From Chrysaora quinquecirrha (taxonomy: Eukaryota > Cnidaria > Scyphozoa > Semaeostomeae > Pelagiidae): a DNA stretch of 64,000 bases. Below are positions 23,351-35,700 of this stretch, piece by piece. Location: positions 709,001 through 773,000 of the forward strand of contig JACTAT010000164.1 of NCBI GenBank assembly GCA_014526335.1. The letters are read 5' to 3'. Below the pieces are notes generated by a model, which had not been told where the DNA came from, made no database searches, and saw nothing but the letters and a program-made list of their open reading frames with translations. Every line of letters starts with the position of its first letter. Within the stretch, counting starts at the first letter, position 1. The position numbers were made by a program, and so were the translations under genes.

Positions 23351-25540
23351 GCCTATCTTTATCCGGTTTCTTATAACAAAAGTAACGTAATAACTAATTT
23401 TACATACCTATTAAGCATTAAGTACCTTTCAAGTTCGAGCGAGCAAGCAGTTCAGCGATTTTTTCGATAGGCAATATGCAGAATTTTGTGGCTCTCGGCT
23501 TTATTGCTTTTTAATCAACAATCCATCCTAGTCCTCCAAATACACTGAGCGTAGCGCTGGATATTTCAGTTTACCTCTCTTATAACCCTCGATGCGAGAT
23601 ATTACGCGCCACTGTTGTGCAAAAAGCCAATGAGTCACGCTATCAACATCCAGTATGAAGCTCGCTGCTTAGAGCCTTTTCTACAGTGGTTCTGAACTAC
23701 TACGATTGACAACGAGGGATGATTTCACCGTACTGCCTCAACTGCAAAACACTAAGACAGCAAATAACGTAATTGAGATATACAGTGCAGGTCAAAGCTT
23801 GACATTTCCAGAATAACAAGCCATTTAGTTTCAACAGCTGTATCAATAAGCTACTATCAACGATGGTTTTTTGATCAACATTAATTATTCAACTGTGGGC
23901 CTAAGCTGTTTTGAAAAAGAAGACTGCACAAACAAAGCATTTAGATAACTCTCTCTCGATGCAATAAGTTAGTACAAAAATAGACATTCAATTTTGACTT
24001 AGCGGTATTTATATCATTTGCAAGAGAGTGCAATAAATTCCATGTAGCATAGAACCGTCACCTTGGTGTTTCTAGATTTTGTAGGTACGTTAAGACGTAA
24101 TTAATATCAGTATTAAACACAATAATACTTACTGCAGAAAAGATATTCTGTGTAGAATGCTGTTACCCAGTTGTTAACTTAGTTTATTAGGTAGGGATAG
24201 GGGGGCAGACCACCGAATCATTGTAAGCAAAGAACTGATGAAACGAAAGTCAAACGTCTTAAAAAGTTACGCATATTGATATTTCATTTCTTGTCGTCCT
24301 GCGTAGTAAGGATGATGTTCGCACATGTCAAGTGAGCGATATGAAAAACAAATCTATGTAGACAAGAAAGAATAATGTAGTTTCAAATTGAAAATATTTT
24401 ATACGTTTTTGAGAGGTACACAGTTCCAAAATTACGAGATCAACGGAAAAAATTTCGGACATACTCAAATGCTTTTTCGTCTTACACTCCTCAGAGTAGG
24501 AACGCCAGTAACAGATTGAAGCAATCGACTGAGGCGAAATTTATTCCGTATTCCCGGGGAGGTACTTCATTGTTCAAATGACGTAATGACCAGACGTATT
24601 GCATCGTTTTCCAACCCATCCATGTCTACCGATAAATTCCGTAACTCATTGTATCCGTGTATAGCAAAAACAACGGAATTTTTTTACCCATGTGTACCAA
24701 AATCTCAAATATTTGAACCCAGTTTAACATTCTAAATGCGGCCAAAAGGTCTTTGTTCTGAAAACTAAACCACACTTGTCACTTACCCGATGTGGACCAA
24801 AAAGTTGATTCTAAATACAAATCATTTATTAGAGATACAAAATAATCATTAGAGATTCTTTGCAAAAAAACAACCAATATGTAGTGAAATTATCGCTGAA
24901 CAAGTTGTCTATTTGGGCAGCACGTCTGGTATAATGAACATTTGCATTACATTACAGGGGATGAGTCTTCGCAGGCGAAAGTGGAGCAGTGCTCTAGGGA
25001 TCGCGCCGAAGTGATTCCAGGGGAAAAGAACTGGTAGGGGCATTTCTTGGTCAATCCAAGAAATTGCTGTATTCGTCTCAAACTGAAAGTTTTATCAAGT
25101 TCGCAAATACATTTCTTTACTCATTGGCGTAATTTGAATTTAGCACCAGTTGCTAGGGTCTCAGAAGTGAAGGAACTAACGAGACCTTGATCTTGCTGTG
25201 ACGCTAGCGTGGCTTGGGTTCGAACCCTGATCTCGCTAAGCTCTTTGCTTAAATGGTTTTTAGCTGGACTAGGCCATGACGAAAAAAAACACCTTCTTCT
25301 ATCTAATTTCAAGCTCCGTAGGTCTATAGATCGCAAGTGGCGACATTAGCTAGTGCGTTGAATTTCACAACTGATGTCACCGTATGATTGATTTCACATG
25401 GCGGCGTATTACACCGCCTTCTCACCTGTGTCTCTGTTATCCTTCCATCCATTACGCAGTCAACATTTTGCAACATTCATTACTTTTCAATTTTCTGAAT
25501 GCAAATAGTATGATCCTTAACAAACGACAGCTATGCAAAG
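23351..25540. other. non-coding stretch with a degenerate PLE tail
   Basis: I see no coding exon. On the minus strand around 24530-24390 the sequence follows the PLE 3'-tail consensus, including a mutated hammerhead-like motif at 24500-24460. A block at 25137-25215 (tagcaccagttgctagg, ctgtgacgctagc) recurs at about 32050-32150 and is a further dispersed repeat. Confidence 0.45.
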
Positions 25541-25555
25541 AAATTAAGTAAGCAT

Positions 25556-26339
25556 CAGGGCCGTCCCTACATTGGGGGTGTTGGGGGTGAGACACCCCCC
25601 CTGGAAAAAGGACCAGTCGGCAAATCGGTAGTTTCAGTCGGTGAAATCAATCTTTTATGCATTCATGAATCATTTATACAGAGTAAAGGCTAAGGAAAAA
25701 CAATGGGAAATGAAACAGAACTAGTGCAAAAGCATGGACCACATTTGCTGGACAAGGGAGGGCCGACCAAACGAAGTTTACAATAATTGATTTCCATGCT
25801 ACAGATCAAATGATACAATCAAAATTTTCCAGAATATGCCATATTTTTCCATTTTCGACGTTTCACCGACCACGATGCACCAGAGCAACAAATTTATAGA
25901 TCTATTCATTGCATGTACTGTAATGCAGTATCAATTAGACTCTATAGCAAGCAATAATATTTGTCAATCTTCGGATGCGTTTAGAATTCAGACGTTCTAA
26001 GACGGTTCGGCTTTTGACTACAATTTTGAAGTTTTGTACCACTCAAAGACCATAAGAATTCCGTATGAATTCCACGATAGAGTTTAAAGAAAATTGCATT
26101 TTAAGAGTTCCGAAAAGGCCGTTAGAGCGATTCTAGCTTCAAGTTTTTCCAAAATTTTCCGGGGAGCATGCCCCGGACCCCCTAGCGGCGTGCGCCTTCG
26201 GCGCATCTTCTACCACAGTGCCCGTTTTAATCGTGCCCATCAAAATTTAAGTACCCTCCTATGCCCATTTGATGACGTCTAAAAAGGTGTTTTCAGACGA
26301 TCACACCCCCCCTTGAAAAATTTTGTCGGGACGGCCCTG
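25556..26339. mobile_element. hAT-like non-autonomous transposon, 784 bp
   Basis: It starts CAGGGCCGTCCCTACA and ends TGTCGGGACGGCCCTG, and is flanked by a perfect 8-bp duplication, GTAAGCAT, at 25548-25555 and 26340-26347. These are hAT hallmarks. No transposase frame is present. Partial copies lie at 32950-33378 (this end only, same orientation) and 45050-45415 (the other end, reverse orientation). Confidence 0.9.
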
Positions 26340-26381
26340 GTAAGCATTAACTACACCGCCTTCATGGCCATGGCTTTCGTA

Positions 26382-26530
26382 GACTTATTACATTCGTCGT
26401 AGTCTACGCTCCTCCACACCCCACCACCCCGCTCCACACCCCACCACCCCACTCTGAGGAAACAGCGATTATGTTGTTGTAGTTGTTATGAGCTGTTTCC
26501 GAAAGAGTGGGAGGAATGTAATCAGTCTAT
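26382..26530. repeat. short foldback element, TAGACTTATTACATT termini
   Basis: The ends read 'tagacttattacattcg' and 'ggaatgtaatcagtcta', inverted with mismatches. An internal hairpin pairs 'ccactctgaggaaacagc' with 'agctgtttccgaaagagtgg' across a 'gttgttgtagttgtta' loop. A close copy lies at 34860-34985, and diverged relatives at 11935-12000 and 46160-46290. Confidence 0.6.
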
Positions 26531-27016
26531 GGCTTTCATAGAAAGAGATAAATGTCGATTAATGAATCCAAATCTCTCTTCGATTTTCAAATTCATTCAT
26601 TTCTTTGATCTTAGGGACCTTGCGTGCGCGTGACAATGCCATTTTAGGCCCAAAATCGTAAACAAAATCTCTTGAAAGCAAATTGAAATAACAGTTCATG
26701 TTCGACTATGTCAAGTTTCTTTTCACTATTATTCGCCACGATTGATTATTCCTTCAAATTCTCCACTCATTTCACTCCAACAAAATTGCAAATACAGTAG
26801 TTGTCGGCCTATACTCGCTACATTCAGAAGTTGTCGGCCATTACTCCCGATGTCAAAAAATGAAATGACCATGGCAATTATGACCAGACAAAACAACAAT
26901 GAATTATTTGCTTTAAACAATACTACCATACACGACGATCGCGTTGTATTATCAAAAACAAAACAATAAGAACATGTGATGAGTACGAGGCAACACACTA
27001 CTTTCAAAAAATCAAA

Positions 27017-30000
27017 ATGTCGCACCAACAAAATGATGCTGATACAGTTGTGGAGGAAGAAGATGCCAAAGAACTTCAGTTTCCAAAAGGTTAATTTGTT
27101 TCCTGAGATTAAATCTTTGTTAAAATATTCGAAATATTAGTTTCCTTGTACATTTTTTAAGGGTTTGAGTACATCTGTTTGTTGTTTAGGCCTTTCTTGG
27201 AAATGGAGCTCACAAACAAAGTACCTAATCTAAGTCACCAAATTGTTGCCCCATTGAATTAAGACACTAGGCCTATCCTTATGAATGCAATGGAACATTA
27301 TTTCAGGTAAAACTGATATCTAGGGGGTCCCTAATGATTGGTATGCAATCAAACTGTTGGGTTTGTAAATAAGGGTTTTAAAATAATGTTTGTAAAATAA
27401 TGTTTGTAAATAAGGGTTTTACTAATTCTTCGATGAGCAGAGACACACAAACAGACCAACTTGAGAGCGATCTTGACATTATCTTTTCTATTCCATATAA
27501 AACAATTCCAGGCTAAACGGCATTACAACAAGAAGGGCTTCTCTGAGCCTGATACGAACACAGGAAGTACATGACAGCCCCTAACAAGGAGTATATGTCT
27601 TCTTTATAATATAATTTAGTGGTACAGTACAGCCTCTCACAAGCACTGCCTGTCCATAATATAATACTGAGACTAGGGCTCAGGAGCCTTCACAAGCCTC
27701 CCGGCCTAAAGGTTATCTACACTTTGCTTTCCTATCTCCTTGCTACTGAAGCTAAGTCAGATACTTCAATATATACAAAATATTAAGAGATAAACAGGAA
27801 TCATTACAAATTCGCGAGGGTAAAGAAGTTAAAGAAATACCGAAGAACTAATACAAAGATTTCCTGCATACGTGGTATTAACGAAGTCTAATACAAAAGC
27901 TGGTAAAATGGGGATGGTATAATTTAAGATTCAAGATCCAAGATCCAAGATCCGAGAAATTAAGATCCGAGATATTAAGATCCGAGATATTAAGATCCGA
28001 GAAATTAAGATCCGAGATATTAAGATCCGAGATATTAAGATCCGAGAAATTAAGATCCGAGAAATTAAGATCCGAGAAATTAAGATCCGAGAAATTAAGA
28101 TCCCAGAAATTAAGATCCCAGAAATTAAGATCCCAGAAATTAAGATCCGAGATATTAAGATCCAAGAAATTAAGATCCAATATTTGGCAGTTTATACATA
28201 CTAGTATATTATACTGTACTTATAACTTAGGCCTATGGAATAGACAACATGAAGTCACTGTATTTTTAGCTTAAATTTGTTTGTTTTCTATTTTTAAACA
28301 ATTCTCAAATTTGGCCGCCAAATTTGAGAATTGTTTAAAAATAGAAAACAAACAAGATTAAAATTATCAAGAATTATTCTGTATTTTTTTATTAATTTTC
28401 ACGCGAAAACGAAGTGCTCATCGGAGAAAAATCTTTCGGAAACTAAAACTAATAAACTAAAACACAAGGTGATACCATGGATCGAGCCAGCGACCATATA
28501 GTTCGCGTCACGCGTACTAACCCACTGAGCTACTGTAGTGCTGAGGAAACTCGGTGATTTTCTTGATGTGATGAACAGAATAATATAGATATTGTTGCTG
28601 CATTTTGCTGATGCAAACAGACAGCCCCATTTTCACCCTGAACCCTATTTTGACCAGGCCCTAAACCCTATTTGGGAACAAGGAAGACAGGGTACATGTG
28701 TGTGAAGCTCCTCGTATCTCCGCAATTTATTGCAGAAACATGTTTATAGTAAAACAGAAGCTAAATAACGAAAAGTTCGTCATTAATATCTCGGATCTTA
28801 ATTTCTGGGATCTTAATTTCTGGGATCTTAATTTCTGGGATCTTAATTTCTGGGATCTTAATTTCTCGGATCTTAATTTCTCGGATCTTAATTTCTCGCA
28901 TCTTAATATCTCGGATCTTAATATCTCGGATCTTAATTTCTCGGATCTTAATATCTCGGATCTTAATATCTCGGATCTTAATATCTCGGATCTTAATATC
29001 TCGGATCTTGGATCTTGAATCTTGGATCTTGAATCTTAAATTATACCATCCCGGTAAAATGTGAAGCCGGTAAAACATGAAACAACTAAGTACTAGGTGA
29101 CAAACAGAGATTAGTGCAAGTTACGCTATGTTACGTCCATAAGAAATTACTTGCGAACGAATGAAACTAAGAAAACTAGCAGTATCACAGGTTGTTCGAT
29201 TAGGTTAGGAATTACTATTGCATCTTAGAAAACGAAAATGGAAAATGGCAACTGGTAAAAAATACTCTTGGAATGAAATAAATCCATTTTTCAAATGTAC
29301 CACATTGTCAAAAGGGATCTTTGGGTGATAGTCCCTCTCCATCATTGAATCACAAAATAACATGCACCAATCCAGGCTGCATTCCATGTACTGAGGCCTG
29401 AAGATCTTTGGTGTGGACATAGGATTTTTTTGGCATATAGGCATATGACAAACATAAAATAACAGTAGAAACTGGCGTGAGTGTCTAAAGTAACAATTCC
29501 TATTGTTTTCTGGTGTGGGTTCCCAGAACATTGGCGTACCTTCGATGTAATGTTTACATGAAATGCACCCTGGTCAGCAAAACACCCATGTAAGGTCATT
29601 GGTTTAATCTCATTGGGGCCACATTCTACAAGCCTCTGGTAACTCAGCTGTTGTTCCAAGCTCAGAAACGGAATTCTTGAGGTATTCTTATGTTATCAGT
29701 CTGGAGCACAAGCCACAGGTGCACATTAGCATAACACTGCCAACCCCAAACTTGCATTAACAAATATATAAATATGCATTCTTCTTCTGTTATAAACTCA
29801 AATTATAGTTTTCTCCTCTGTTCTGTTTAGAGTTTGATAATGCTGAATCGCTATTGAATTCGGAAGTATTCATGCTACTGGAACACAGAAAGGCTCAAAA
29901 TGAAATGGCAGATGATGAACAAGAAATGTCAGAAGTATTTAGAAAAACATATGAATATACACAAAAGTTTAGTAGATATAGAAACAGAGAAACAATAGCT

Positions 30001-31778
30001 CAAGTCAGAGGGTAAATAAACATTTCTTATTTCATATATTCATATAAAAACCTAAAGTCATGCTTATTTATGATACTTTCTCATATTAACATTTGTGATT
30101 TAAAGGGGCTCCTTCACCTAGCTTTTCACAATAGTGAACGTTTGGTGTAATGTCCATTGTCATCATCATCATCACCATTGTCATCATCATCATCTTCATT
30201 GTCATCATCATCTTCATTGTCATCATCATCTTCATTGTCATCATCATCTCATCATCATCATCTTCATCATACTTTTCTTTATCTAAATCTTCATCATCAT
30301 TTTCCTTATCATCATCCTCGTCATCTTTTGCAATCATCATCAACACCACAATCAACATTATCATCATCAGCATTATCATCATCATTATGATTATCAAAAC
30401 CACCATCCCCATCATCGTTTCCCTTCATCCTCATCTCTGCTATCGTCATCTTCATCTTCATCTATTTACTATCACCATTATCATCATCCTCATCATCAGT
30501 CATTATCATATCATCATCATTATAATCATCCTTTCTTGCCCAATAGCTTTTCATTGACCATTATTGTTCTTCAAATATGCTCTTAAGACCCTTAAGTCTT
30601 TAGATTTCTTCTGTTTTTGTTATTCTCAGAAGAGATATCATCAGTCATTTTTTCTCCTTGGTTGGTTTCCACAGTAGAACTAAATGGTTTATGTTTAAAG
30701 TTCTATTCCAGATATAACAACATCAGTAGAATTTAATTCTTCATTGTTTATTACAGCTTGCTATCAAAGAAGAAACTACATAAGTTTGAATTAGCTTGTC
30801 TTGCAAATTCTTGTCCTGAAACTGCAGAAGAGGCAAGATCACTCATTCCAAGGTTTGTCAACATTATTTTCATAGCAAGTCATACCAATCCTCTTATAAA
30901 TATATAACAATCAATATTTTATACGGTAATTCTCTCTGGAGACAAGAGTTTGCACAAAGACTTCAAAGTACATTTTCTCTGTTTGGGCCATCTTTCCTTG
31001 TCCGTTATTTCATATTATAAATTCAAAGCAAGAAATAAATACTTGAACTTGCAAAGAAAAGCCGAAACATCAAAGGGCATACTTAAGACTTTTTTCATCT
31101 GACACTCATCAAAGTATGGCTGTCAGGAACAGACCCAAACAAGAGTCTAAGGTGGAATTAATTCCCAATGCAGATAGAAATGCAGCAATCAGAAAAGTGA
31201 TTCTGGACTTGTATTGTGTTTGCAGCACCAGTCATCTCACTGGATACACTAGACCAACAGAATTAATTGTTGAGTCCAAATGGAAAAAATTCTTTCTGTC
31301 TACACAGAACTGTCCTTTTTTCGATTACAAATTTCTTTTTAACGCAAATCAGCTTGTGAGGTACAGCGGGAAGAGCAATAGAATTCAAGTCAACCAATCC
31401 AAGTGAGGAAGAGAACTGGCGTTTAGTTTTGATGTTGATGTTTGGACCAGCAGGGTGGTTGCCGAAAATTGTGCTGACTGATATTAGTAGGGACGTGTTG
31501 TTCTATCCTATCTCGTAATCTCTGGGAAGTGCGATGTAGCGTACCAGTTGTTTCGGTCTGTTTCTGACGTTTATACTCTGAAGAGTGTCAGACGGAAAAG
31601 TCTTTATGTATGTCCAGAGGTGTTTCCGCTGTTTCTCGCAACATAGATATTAGGCATATGACGCACTTCAGGGATCTTTACTGGCCTCATTTCTTTTAGC
31701 CTCGAAGGAAGATTTGACGACAAGGAGCTACAAGATATGTTAGATGAGATTAAAACATATCGTAGCATCCAGAGCTGA
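27017..31778 (+). CDS. POLR2D: RNA polymerase II subunit RPB4 (POLR2D)
   Basis: Four exons join in phase: 27017-27089, 29831-30011, 30757-30852 and 31700-31778, giving 142 aa, the length of human POLR2D. The protein has the acidic N-terminus ([20 protein letters not shown]), the conserved [23 protein letters not shown] and NRETIAQVR in exon 2, [20 protein letters not shown] in exon 3 and [18 protein letters not shown] in exon 4. These are near-identical to the animal family. RPB4 pairs with RPB7 to form the stalk of RNA polymerase II, acting in the nucleus in initiation, RNA exit and mRNA decay. Intron 1 (2.7 kb) carries the foldback at 27897-29070, intron 2 a CAT/ATC array, and intron 3 an inverted PLE tail. 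All key residues appear intact. Confidence 0.96.
28277..28355. repeat. perfect 39-bp palindrome with 1-nt spacer
   Basis: The arm beginning TTGTTTGTTTTCTATTTTTA (28277-28315) is exactly reverse-complemented at 28317-28355 around a single C at 28316. It sits near the middle of the large foldback element in POLR2D intron 1. Confidence 0.95.
28465..28540 (-). repeat. tRNA-derived SINE head
   Basis: Minus-strand A box TAGCTCAGTGGG (28532-28521) and B box GGCTCGATCC (28488-28479) have tRNA spacing. The expected acceptor arms do not pair, so it is scored as a SINE head and not a tRNA gene. Confidence 0.55.
30145..30540 (+). repeat. CAT/ATC trinucleotide array
   Basis: About 400 bp dominated by (TCA)n with TTCATTGTCA and other interruptions, in POLR2D intron 2. 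Predicted Ser, Ile and His-rich frames across it are artefacts. Confidence 0.9.
31020..31650. repeat. inverted pair of Penelope-like element 3' tails
   Basis: The left half (to about 31410) is a minus-strand PLE tail. It holds the end of the PLE coding region in reverse ('ttctttctgtctacacagaa') and a hammerhead-like motif at 31118-31078. The right half (about 31480-31650) is a plus-strand tail with a second motif at 31572-31612. It lies in POLR2D intron 3, just before the last exon at 31700. Confidence 0.7.
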
Positions 31779-31927
31779 GTACGGATGAAAATGAAGTTGA
31801 CGAAGATTTTTCAAGGTAAAATTTGTATGATCATTCATTATGGTTGAATGAAGAGAACATACAGTGAAGAACATTAGAACTGACCTACTTGAACAATGCG
31901 GGTATCATTTGCACGCAGTGTTTTCGT

Positions 31928-31933
31928 AATAAA
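31928..31933 (+). terminator. POLR2D: possible polyadenylation signal of POLR2D
   Basis: AATAAA lies 150 nt past the POLR2D stop codon and is the first canonical hexamer downstream. Confidence 0.45.
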
Positions 31934-32949
31934 CCCTGTATAAAACATAGATGTAAAAGGCTGGAAAATCTAAATAGTTGCGCTGCTATAGGCAAAAATC
32001 CTACTGTAGTGCCATCTACTTGCGATTGAAGGTAAAGGTGAAATACCTAGTGCATTTAGCGCCAGTCGCTAGGATTTCTGTAGTAGGATAAATAATCGAG
32101 ATTTTGACCCTGGCTGTGATGCTACCTTAGCTGGGGCTTAACCTCCAAAACTGAAAATTTTGAAAGATTAAGTTCAGATTCGAAGTCAGCACCCCAAGTT
32201 ACAAATTGCTGCCAATTCTCAGCAAAATCGCACTATTTTCATTTTTCACCCAATTTTTACTTTGGTGGGACGAAGTGACACACAAAGACGGAAAGGGTTA
32301 AACCCCGACCTCGCTGTGCTTCTGACACAAAGGGCCACCTTATTGGGCCAGAACGGCACAGAACCTGAAATTTTACTTACAAGTTGCTTGCATGCAAGGA
32401 CTCCACAATGTAAAGGGTCTGTAAATTGTCTTCAAATTAAGATCGTGGACTTGTCGGCTCTTTTGATGATCATGCGTGCAAGAGAAAACTTAATGAACTG
32501 GTTCATAAAGTTTTCTTCTTGCATGCCTAATTATCGGATAAAAACAGAGGAGAAAGATGTAAATTTCAAGACTCTTTCACTGTGAAATCCTTGCTTGCCA
32601 GTCAATCACAAATTTAATTGCAAGCAAACTTCAAATAGTTAGCACCATCGTATTTTGTCGAATAATCCCCCCCCTCCTAGAATTATCTTCCTGTTTTGAT
32701 TAAGCTGGCGATCAGATTAGTCTCAGACAGTCCTTTCATTCTGTGTATGCAAGAGACAACTCATGGGAGGTATCAAGAAACATCTTATACTAGTTGCTGC
32801 AAAACCTTGTTTTTGCTACAGCGTTAGTTTATTCACAAATTTTTAAATTATCGCCCCGGGCCTTTAATGGAGGGAATGCGGTAGTGTTAGCCATCCTTTA
32901 GAAGCTTTTTAATTATGAATAATTTGCATCACCTCAATCAGTCAAGGTT
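31934..32949. other. non-coding stretch after POLR2D
   Basis: No coding exon is evident. A repeat block at about 32050-32150 is shared with 25137-25215. The 107-codon frame at 32262-32585 has no recognisable domain and overlaps repeat-like sequence. Confidence 0.35.
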
Positions 32950-33378
32950 TTTTTGGGAAGCCGGTTCAATACAATTGTCAATCTCTTGGATTCGGTTAGA
33001 ATTCAGATGTTCAAAGATGTTTCGGTTTTTTACTACAATTTTGAAGTTTTGTGCCACTCAAAGACCATAAAAATTCCGTACGAATTCCACGATAGAGTTT
33101 CAAGAAAATGGCATTTTAAGAGTACCGAAAGGGCCGCTAGAGCGATTCTAGCTTCAGGTTTTCCTAAAATTTTCGGGGGAGCATGCCCCAAGACCCCCCC
33201 CTAGTGTCATGCGCCTTCGGCGCATGTTTTACCACAATACCCGTTTTACTCGCGCCCATCAAAATTTAAGGACCCTCGTAAACCGATTTGATGACGTCTA
33301 GAAAGATTTTTTCGGTTCGACTCTAGTCGGTAAATTGAGACGGTCACACCCCCTCGAAAAATTTTGTCGGGACGGCCC
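32950..33378. mobile_element. truncated copy of the 784-bp hAT-like element
   Basis: About 430 bp matches the 3' half of the element at 25556-26339 (gttcggttttttactac against gttcggcttttgactac, then 'gcgccttcggcgcat', 'ttgatgacgtctagaaa' and the terminus TGTCGGGACGGCCCTG). The 5' half is absent. Confidence 0.8.
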
Positions 33379-34859
33379 TGCTGTTGAACAGACTAAGAGT
33401 ATTTGAGTAGTTTCAAAAAAGAAGGCAAAAACTTAAGAACAGCCAGCCTCGATCAAAGCTTCGTGGTTCTTTTAAAAAACGATTATAGGGTTATAATGCA
33501 ACAATAATACTGTATTATCTAAGACCCTCTCATCGGCAGGCAAACTGCAGAACGGCAGGTTTCTTCACCCTTGATACGCACTACAACCTATAGACCCTAT
33601 ATGCACTGAATTTGTTATTTTCTATGTGAAAATTATAGCTAATACCAAAATCACGTGACATGCTGAGTCAGCGAACACGATAATCCTAAGCCTTCTGCCT
33701 CGTAACTTCAGATTTCTACACCCTTGATACGCGCTATATCCTTCTAAGATTCTAATGCACTACACTGGTTATCTTCTTTTTATGGGATTATTATAACTAA
33801 TACCCACATCATATCCCTTGCTGAGCATTATCTCCCATGCAAACATGATAGTGGTAAAGGTGGGGTCAGGATCACAAATTAAGAGGATAAAAATTGCCAT
33901 TCACGTTTCACTTAAAAAAGATACGGAGTTTCGTGTATCTCGATTAAAAATATGATCAATCACGTTTCACGAAGACCCTCTGCTAAATTCTAAAAATAAC
34001 CTTTTCTATCCTCATACATGCTCTAAGCCTTATCTAAAACACCAAGCATAATAATAACCCGCCTCTATGGTGCGTATCCACCACCTATGACATACAGTAC
34101 TCGATTACTACTATACGATTACTACTAGTAACGTGCTCCGGTTCTCTAAAATGCTGGACAAAATATTTGGAGCTGGGCTTCTTTCTCAAAGAATGTTCCT
34201 GCAATGGTGCTTTACCCCTGAAAAGATAAAACTAGCGCAGGATAACTTTTCTTTTAACACCAAAAACATTTTAACGGCGGAGAAGGGGTAATCCATTGAT
34301 GTTGGCTTAACCATTTAACTGTTCCTTTATATCTAATCGTTATGTTTTCACCGATCATAGCGTGATAAAGGGAAATTCTTCATCCATGCTCAAGCAGGCG
34401 AAAAAAGCTCATCTGTGATGATCACAGGTTGAAACGCGACGCAAGGCCATTCCCAAAGTGCTTCTGCAAGTTTCTTTGCTTTGTTATCTCAAACTTAGCT
34501 GGATCAGCCCTTGTGTGAGGAAATGAAGAAGGATATTATTGGTCTAATCCAGCCAGCTAATTCTATGACATGAGAGTACGGGATTTTTAGATTAAGATTA
34601 ATGCCGTGCGCACGCAATGGAATTTACCTAATCCAAATCATGACGGATCTGGATCACGATCTAGATAAAATCGATTTGTTTTGAGTATACTGTAATCTAT
34701 AGGGTCCCTCCTAGACTTACTACCCGGTTCCAGTTCAAACTTATTACATGAGTCGAAGAAATCGCTATTGAATTGAATTGCTGGACGCTAAACTGAGTGA
34801 AGCGAAAAACAGAATATTTAATTCAATTCAATGCGTGAGAAACTTGGGAACTGGAACTT
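33379..34859. other. non-coding stretch with short direct duplications
   Basis: 33385-33500 is the reverse complement of 52025-52140 (gaacagccagcctcgatc, ttcgtggttcttttaaaa). A roughly 120-bp unit starting 'cacccttgatacgc' is repeated at about 33567 and 33718 with divergence. No gene is visible. Confidence 0.4.
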
Positions 34860-34985
34860 AGACTTATTACATTCATTGTAGTCTACGCTCCTCCACACTC
34901 CACCACCCCACTCTGAGGAAACAGCTATATGTTGTTGTAGTTGTTAGAAGCTGTTTCCGAAAGAGTGGGAGGAAGGTAATAAATC
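34860..34985. repeat. short foldback element, second copy
   Basis: A close copy of 26382-26530: 'agacttattacattcattg' to 'gaaggtaataaatcta', with the same internal hairpin around 'gttgttgtagttgttag'. Confidence 0.6.
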
Positions 34986-35259
34986 TAACTGGAACTTGGG
35001 AAGCTATTCTAATTTTAGTCCCAGTTATTACTCGTGAAATCAAGACTAACACCGAATCGAGATCGCTCAAACTGAATTTTGAGCAGCCACAATTTAACTC
35101 AAAAAGCGATAACTACGACTCACAACTCAGGTAATTCGTCTAGTCCCTCCCCCGAATATTTCTTCATGCTATGGTATGGACAAGAACTTCATGCACCAAC
35201 AAGCGTCATGAAACAAGGTAAACATTACAAATTTGCTTGGCCAACAATATCTTACGGCT

Positions 35260-35700
35260 CGGCAACGTCACAAAACATTCCTTGAAAAGCAGTTTTGCTA
35301 AAAATTGTTTTTCGAGCAACGTTTTGCGACATGATCAAACAGTAAACATTTTGCTTGACAAAACAAATTTAACAGGTCTCACAAACAAAGTTTTGATCGT
35401 TGTGTAAAGCTATGGCCAAACGTTCAAACATTGTTCAACAAACGTTGAAACTCCTTATGCTTATCAATCGGTGTTTCAACGTTTGGCCACGTCGCAAAGC
35501 ATTGCTTGACAAGCACAGATAAACAGAATTCGCTGTGCAATGTTTCGCAAGAAGATGAAACGCATTATTGCTTGACGCACAAGCTAAACGTTAGATGAGC
35601 AATGTTTGGTGACGTGGGTAAACAGTAAACCATTTGCTTGAAAAGCAGATTTAAAATGCTTGAAAAACAATGATTGATAGTTTGGCCAAGGCCAAAGTGA
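35260..35700. repeat. foldback repeat of the GATCAAACATTG family
   Basis: Repeated 'caaacattg', 'cttgacaa' and 'gtttggcca' blocks in both orientations, ending with 'gtttggccaaggcc'. It is the same family as 56735-57186 but more diverged. Confidence 0.5.

Larger units (their letters stand above)
27897..29070. mobile_element. foldback element with two inverted 15-bp minisatellite arrays
   Basis: Termini 'ggtaaaatggggatggtata' and 'tataccatcccggtaaaat' are mirror-related in their TATAATTT-side portion. Inside each lies an array of about 16 units of a 15-bp repeat: TTAAGATCCGAGAAA (with ATA variants) at 27925-28185 and its reverse complement at 28785-29045. The arms could pair over about 260 bp. 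The centre holds a perfect palindrome (28277-28355) and a SINE (28465-28540). Open frames repeating SDLNF or SDLNI are artefacts. It lies in POLR2D intron 1. Confidence 0.8.

Noticed and set aside
27878..29078. Frames of about 100 codons repeating SDLNF or [10 protein letters not shown]
   Set aside because: They are read-through of the 15-bp minisatellite arrays on either strand, inside POLR2D intron 1.
31116..31406. 96-codon plus-strand frame in POLR2D intron 3
   Set aside because: It is antisense to a PLE tail whose conserved coding end reads on the minus strand.
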